A DNA stretch of 64,000 nucleotides from JBGPOS01 sp041488155. Lineage in GTDB: Bacteria; Chloroflexota; Dehalococcoidia; Tepidiformales; Tepidiformaceae. Position 1 is the first letter of the stretch. Every line of letters starts with the position of its first letter. A program made the translations under genes and the position numbers. Below, piece by piece: positions 61,419 through 64,000 of this stretch. Below the pieces are notes generated by a model. The model made no database searches and was not told the DNA's origin. It saw nothing but the letters and a program-made list of their open reading frames with translations. The stretch lies in the NCBI GenBank assembly GCA_041488155.1, contig JBGPOS010000007.1, positions 1 to 64,000 on the forward strand, in the 5' to 3' direction.

Positions 61419-62657
61419 TCAGATCAACGTCCTCTCATCGGGGCGCCCGAAGGTCGCCTGGACGTCCGACATGTAGCCCGTAGCAAAGCCGGCAGACGAG
61501 AACGACAGGTAGTAGTCCCAGGTGCGTATGAACCTTTCGTCATAGCCCAGTGCGCGGACGGCGGGGAGATTCGCCAGGAAGCGGCTCCGCCAGTGCTGGA
61601 GGGTCCGCACGTAATGCGGACTGATATCGTCCACGTCCCAGAGGGCCAGCCGCGTGGGCGTCAGCGCCCGTTCCAACGCGGCGACTGACGGCAGGGCCCC
61701 ACCGGGAAAGATGTGCTTCTGTAGCCAGGCAACCCCCTTGAGGTGCTCTTCCAGGCCGCGCTCCGGGACGCTTATCGTCTGGAGGACAAGCCTGCCACCA
61801 AGCCCGAGGAGCCGGTCGCACGCTTCGAAGAACTGTGACCAGTAGGCCGCGCCAACGTGTTCGAACATGCCGATGCTCACGACTTTGTCGAACTTGCCCC
61901 GCACCTCCCGGTAGTCGCAGAGCTGCAGGCTGACTCTGTCGTCGAGCCCCGCCTCGCTCACCCGCTCCCTGGCAAGGGCGAGTTGCTCCGACGAGAGGGT
62001 GACCCCGGTCACGCGGCATCCGAACGTACTCGCCGCGTAGATGGCGAAGGCCCCCCATCCGCAACCGATGTCGAGGGCGTGGTCCGCGGCGGTGAGCCGC
62101 GCCTTCCTGGCAATGCGCTCGTGCTTGTGCCGCTGCGCTTGCTCGAGCGGCTGGTCTTCCGTCTCGAACACGGCACACGAATAAGTCATCGAGGGGTCGA
62201 GGAAGAGGCGGTACAGGTCGTTGCCCAGGTCGTAGTGCGCCTCGGCGTTCGATTTGCTTACGCCCAGGGCGGGCCGGCGATGCCTGTGGCGGCGTTGGTC
62301 GAGAAGGCGCGCGATCACGCCGGTACCCAGCGCGTTGATGCCGAGGTTGGGGCGCTCGTGCGCTCCGAGCGTCAACAACGCGACGAGGTCGTCCGTCTCC
62401 CACAAGCCGTCGACGTAGGCCTCCCCGAAGCCGGTTTCGCCCTGCAGCAGCAGCCGCGTAAAGAACGACTCGTCGTGGACGCTGAGCGACGCGCTGTGCG
62501 CGGCTCCCGGCGGGCCGAACGTCCTGCTTGAGCCGTCCGGCAGCCGGACTTCGAGCCGATGGTCGCGCAGCCGTTCGGCGCGGCGCAGCACCAGGTTTCG
62601 CGCGGCGAGCGCGGCGCGATGGGCGATTCGGCTGCTGACGGTCGTCGAAAGCGCCAC
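61419..62657 (-). CDS. cfa: Cyclopropane-fatty-acyl-phospholipid synthase
   Basis: A 412-residue SAM-dependent enzyme that adds a methylene (or methyl) to unsaturated membrane-lipid acyl chains. N-terminal lipid-binding domain, then ALGVSKSNAEAHYDLGNDLY near residue 133 (YDLGND), MTYSCAVFE near 160, motif I in ALDIGCGWGAFAIYA near 195, and VVSIGMFEHVGAAYW near 265. The upstream gene is an acyl-ACP-desaturase-like protein that could supply its unsaturated substrate. Confidence 0.93.
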   Translation of the reverse strand: MALSTTVSSRIAHRAALAARNLVLRRAERLRDHRLEVRLPDGSSRTFGPPGAAHSASLSVHDESFFTRLLLQGETGFGEAYVDGLWETDDLVALLTLGAHERPNLGINALGTGVIARLLDQRRHRHRRPALGVSKSNAEAHYDLGNDLYRLFLDPSMTYSCAVFETEDQPLEQAQRHKHERIARKARLTAADHALDIGCGWGAFAIYAASTFGCRVTGVTLSSEQLALARERVSEAGLDDRVSLQLCDYREVRGKFDKVVSIGMFEHVGAAYWSQFFEACDRLLGLGGRLVLQTISVPERGLEEHLKGVAWLQKHIFPGGALPSVAALERALTPTRLALWDVDDISPHYVRTLQHWRSRFLANLPAVRALGYDERFIRTWDYYLSFSSAGFATGYMSDVQATFGRPDERTLI

Positions 62658-62694
62658 GGACCTCGCTTCCCAGGAGAATGAGCCGCCTGTCCCC

Positions 62695-63888
62695 TTAGAG
62701 CGGGGCTCGCTGCACGAGCGTCCTCGCGCCGACGTCGACGTAGATTTTACTCGCCAGCCATGACCGGAACAGCTGCCGGAGGCGGCGCGCGCGTTGCCTA
62801 TCCTTGCCTCCAGCTGTGGGGATCTCGACGAGGTAGTCTAGGCCCACGCTTTCGAGCAGCGCTTCGCCCACCAGCCCGTACCCTCTGCCCCCAACCCGGT
62901 CGAATGCCATGCGGATGTGCTTCGCGGACACTGGTCCAAGGGCTTCGCCGCGCTCCGCCGCGATGTGGACCAGCAGCCGCCCCAGCTGACCCACGTCGGC
63001 CAGGCAGCTCTCCACAATCCGCACCAACTCCTTCGTGCTGGCCCTGAAGTCATAGCCCAGCACGGTCATCCAGTGCCCCGCCTGCCCCTGGAGTTCGGGG
63101 ACCAGCGACGCGCCGGGCATGCGGAACGTCAGAATGACTTCCGCCAGGTGCGACGCTAGCGCCGGATCCCCCTCGACCTGCAGCGCGGTCATGTCGCGGT
63201 ACCACACGCGGTGGAACGTCTCGCGGCGTTTGATCCGGTTCGCCATGTAGGCCGCGACTGGCGATGTCGCCCTGAGCATCCTTGCGATGGCCCCGTGCCA
63301 GTTATCCGTCGCGAACTCCGAGAGCATCCCGTAGGAGGTGAGATGCATCGGGGTGTCGCCGCTCTTGTGCTCGAGGCATTGATCGCGCGTTGCCCGAATG
63401 TCTCTGTCGAGTTGGGCCTCTGAGAACCCCAAGTCCCGCAGTATGAGCTTGTAAGGCGCAGCGTGCGTCCGTTCGTCTGGCGCCCACACATCCCGCGTGA
63501 AGCAGGCCAGCCATCCGGCGCCGTAGCGAATCGCTCGCTCCTCGATCGCGGCAGCAAACGTGTCTGTGGCGCACTCGGTCAGCAGCGCAAGACGCAGGAT
63601 CCCGACAACGTCGTCTTCCGAGACGCCCGCCGGCCTAGCTGAGAGGATGGAGCGGACATGGAGTTGCGGCCGAAGCGACTCGAACTCGCCCACTTCGATC
63701 ATGCGCCCGGGGTTGCGCCGGATGGCCTGCACCAGCGACTCAAGCCGCCCCGCCGTCTCAGGGGGGATCGCGTACTCGGTCGATAGCTGCACTTTGGGAG
63801 TTTGAGGCACTCCGGAAGTTTGGGGGGACAACCCGGCAACCGGCAAGTTCACCTGTGCACCGAGCAGTGGGCCGGCGGTTTGGTACAA
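62695..63888 (-). CDS. Acyl-ACP desaturase-like diiron protein
   Basis: A 397-residue ferritin-like helical protein. Two EXXH-type sites as in acyl-ACP desaturases: TRDVWAPDERTHAAPYKLIL near residue 133 (DERTH) and RIKRRETFHRVWYRDMTALQ near 215 (ETFH), with further Glu in EERAIRYGAGW and helix TEVILTF-like positions. Stearoyl-ACP desaturases put a double bond in acyl chains. The start is unsure: TTG 63888 lies inside the tRNA-Gly promoter, so GTG 63852 may be right. It ends 37 bases before cfa, suggesting a lipid-modification pair. Confidence 0.78.
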   Translation of the reverse strand: MYQTAGPLLGAQVNLPVAGLSPQTSGVPQTPKVQLSTEYAIPPETAGRLESLVQAIRRNPGRMIEVGEFESLRPQLHVRSILSARPAGVSEDDVVGILRLALLTECATDTFAAAIEERAIRYGAGWLACFTRDVWAPDERTHAAPYKLILRDLGFSEAQLDRDIRATRDQCLEHKSGDTPMHLTSYGMLSEFATDNWHGAIARMLRATSPVAAYMANRIKRRETFHRVWYRDMTALQVEGDPALASHLAEVILTFRMPGASLVPELQGQAGHWMTVLGYDFRASTKELVRIVESCLADVGQLGRLLVHIAAERGEALGPVSAKHIRMAFDRVGGRGYGLVGEALLESVGLDYLVEIPTAGGKDRQRARRLRQLFRSWLASKIYVDVGARTLVQRAPL

Positions 63889-63889
63889 T
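63882..63889 (+). promoter_or_regulatory. Extended -10 promoter for tRNA-Gly
   Basis: TGGTACAAT near 63881-63889 matches an extended -10 (TGn-TACAAT), 18 bases before the tRNA. No -35 is seen, as expected for the extended type. Confidence 0.45.
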
Positions 63890-63907
63890 CCTCAGTCAGA
63901 CCCGCGA

Positions 63908-63982
63908 GCGGGAGTAGCTCAGCGGTAGAGCGCCTGCCTTCCAAGCAGGATGTCGCGAGTTCGAACCTCGTCTCCCGCTCCA
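63908..63982 (+). tRNA. tRNA-Gly (TCC)
   Basis: 75 bases with acceptor GCGGGAG/CTCCCGC, D-arm AGCTCAGCGGTAGAGC, anticodon stem-loop CTGC-CTTCCAA-GCAG giving anticodon TCC, T-arm GAGTTCGAACCTC. Discriminator T and CCA are encoded. Eighteen bases remain to the window end. Confidence 0.97.
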
Positions 63983-64000
63983 TTTCCACCCGCGGCGCCG

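Overview
The window is GC-rich chromosomal DNA from a bacterium with tightly packed, often 1-4 base overlapping genes, many GTG and TTG starts, three tRNA genes with an encoded CCA end, and no rRNA, CRISPR array or recognisable insertion sequence. The gene set (DapL-type lysine synthesis, archaeal-type phosphoglycerate mutase, a DUF5679 mini-protein, an FmdB protein behind a CIRCE-like operator, a nusA-ylxR-infB-rbfA-truB block) fits Chloroflexota, possibly Dehalococcoidia. That assignment is inference from gene content, not from a marker phylogeny.

Layout. 1-2160: the 5' part of hflX, a hicBA toxin-antitoxin pair, and a breakpoint where a truncated ImmA/IrrE-like gene abuts another truncated-looking frame. 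2252-10111 (minus): a long operon tsaC-rpiB-pgk-membrane protein-apgM-tpiA-miaA-dapF-dapL. 10156-17996 (plus): the diverging purine operon guaA-purD-purE-cupin-purB-membrane protein-purC-purS-binding protein. 17974-19640 (minus): a hemerythrin protein and a redoxin whose reading frame contains an in-frame TGA exactly where the first redox cysteine is expected; this is the strongest candidate for unusual biology here. 20117-22901: a coiled-coil protein and a decaying surface-polysaccharide locus (a glycosyltransferase cut by a TGA, a UDP-GlcNAc 2-epimerase tail). 22974-31881: mixed housekeeping and accessory genes, including an orphan sucC, an internally deleted acetyltransferase, a CIRCE-like site and a tandem TetR fusion. 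31939-39007: proS, then the nusA-ylxR-infB-rbfA-truB translation operon, then the DUF5679 gene with a near-consensus promoter. 39074-44309 (minus): a series of metabolic enzymes. 45134-49831 (plus): a complete pyruvate (or branched 2-oxoacid) dehydrogenase operon lpdA-pdhA-pdhB-pdhC. 49841-57755: a MoxR/ChlI-like ATPase, mobA, yqeC, a peptidase, a divergent DAHP synthase and a thioredoxin-TPR protein. 58063-63982: a large adenylate-cyclase/ATPase/TPR regulator, two lipid-modifying enzymes and tRNA-Gly.

How it fits together. The two head-to-head operons at 10.1 kb couple lower glycolysis and lysine/peptidoglycan precursor synthesis with purine synthesis. A yqeC homologue (a family tied to selenium-dependent molybdenum hydroxylases) beside mobA at 52.6-54.0 kb suggests the organism uses selenium, which makes a selenocysteine reading of the TGA at 19224-19226 more plausible. 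No selA, selB, selD or tRNA-Sec lies in the window, so this rests on the frame, the motif and a hairpin placed where a bacterial SECIS would be.
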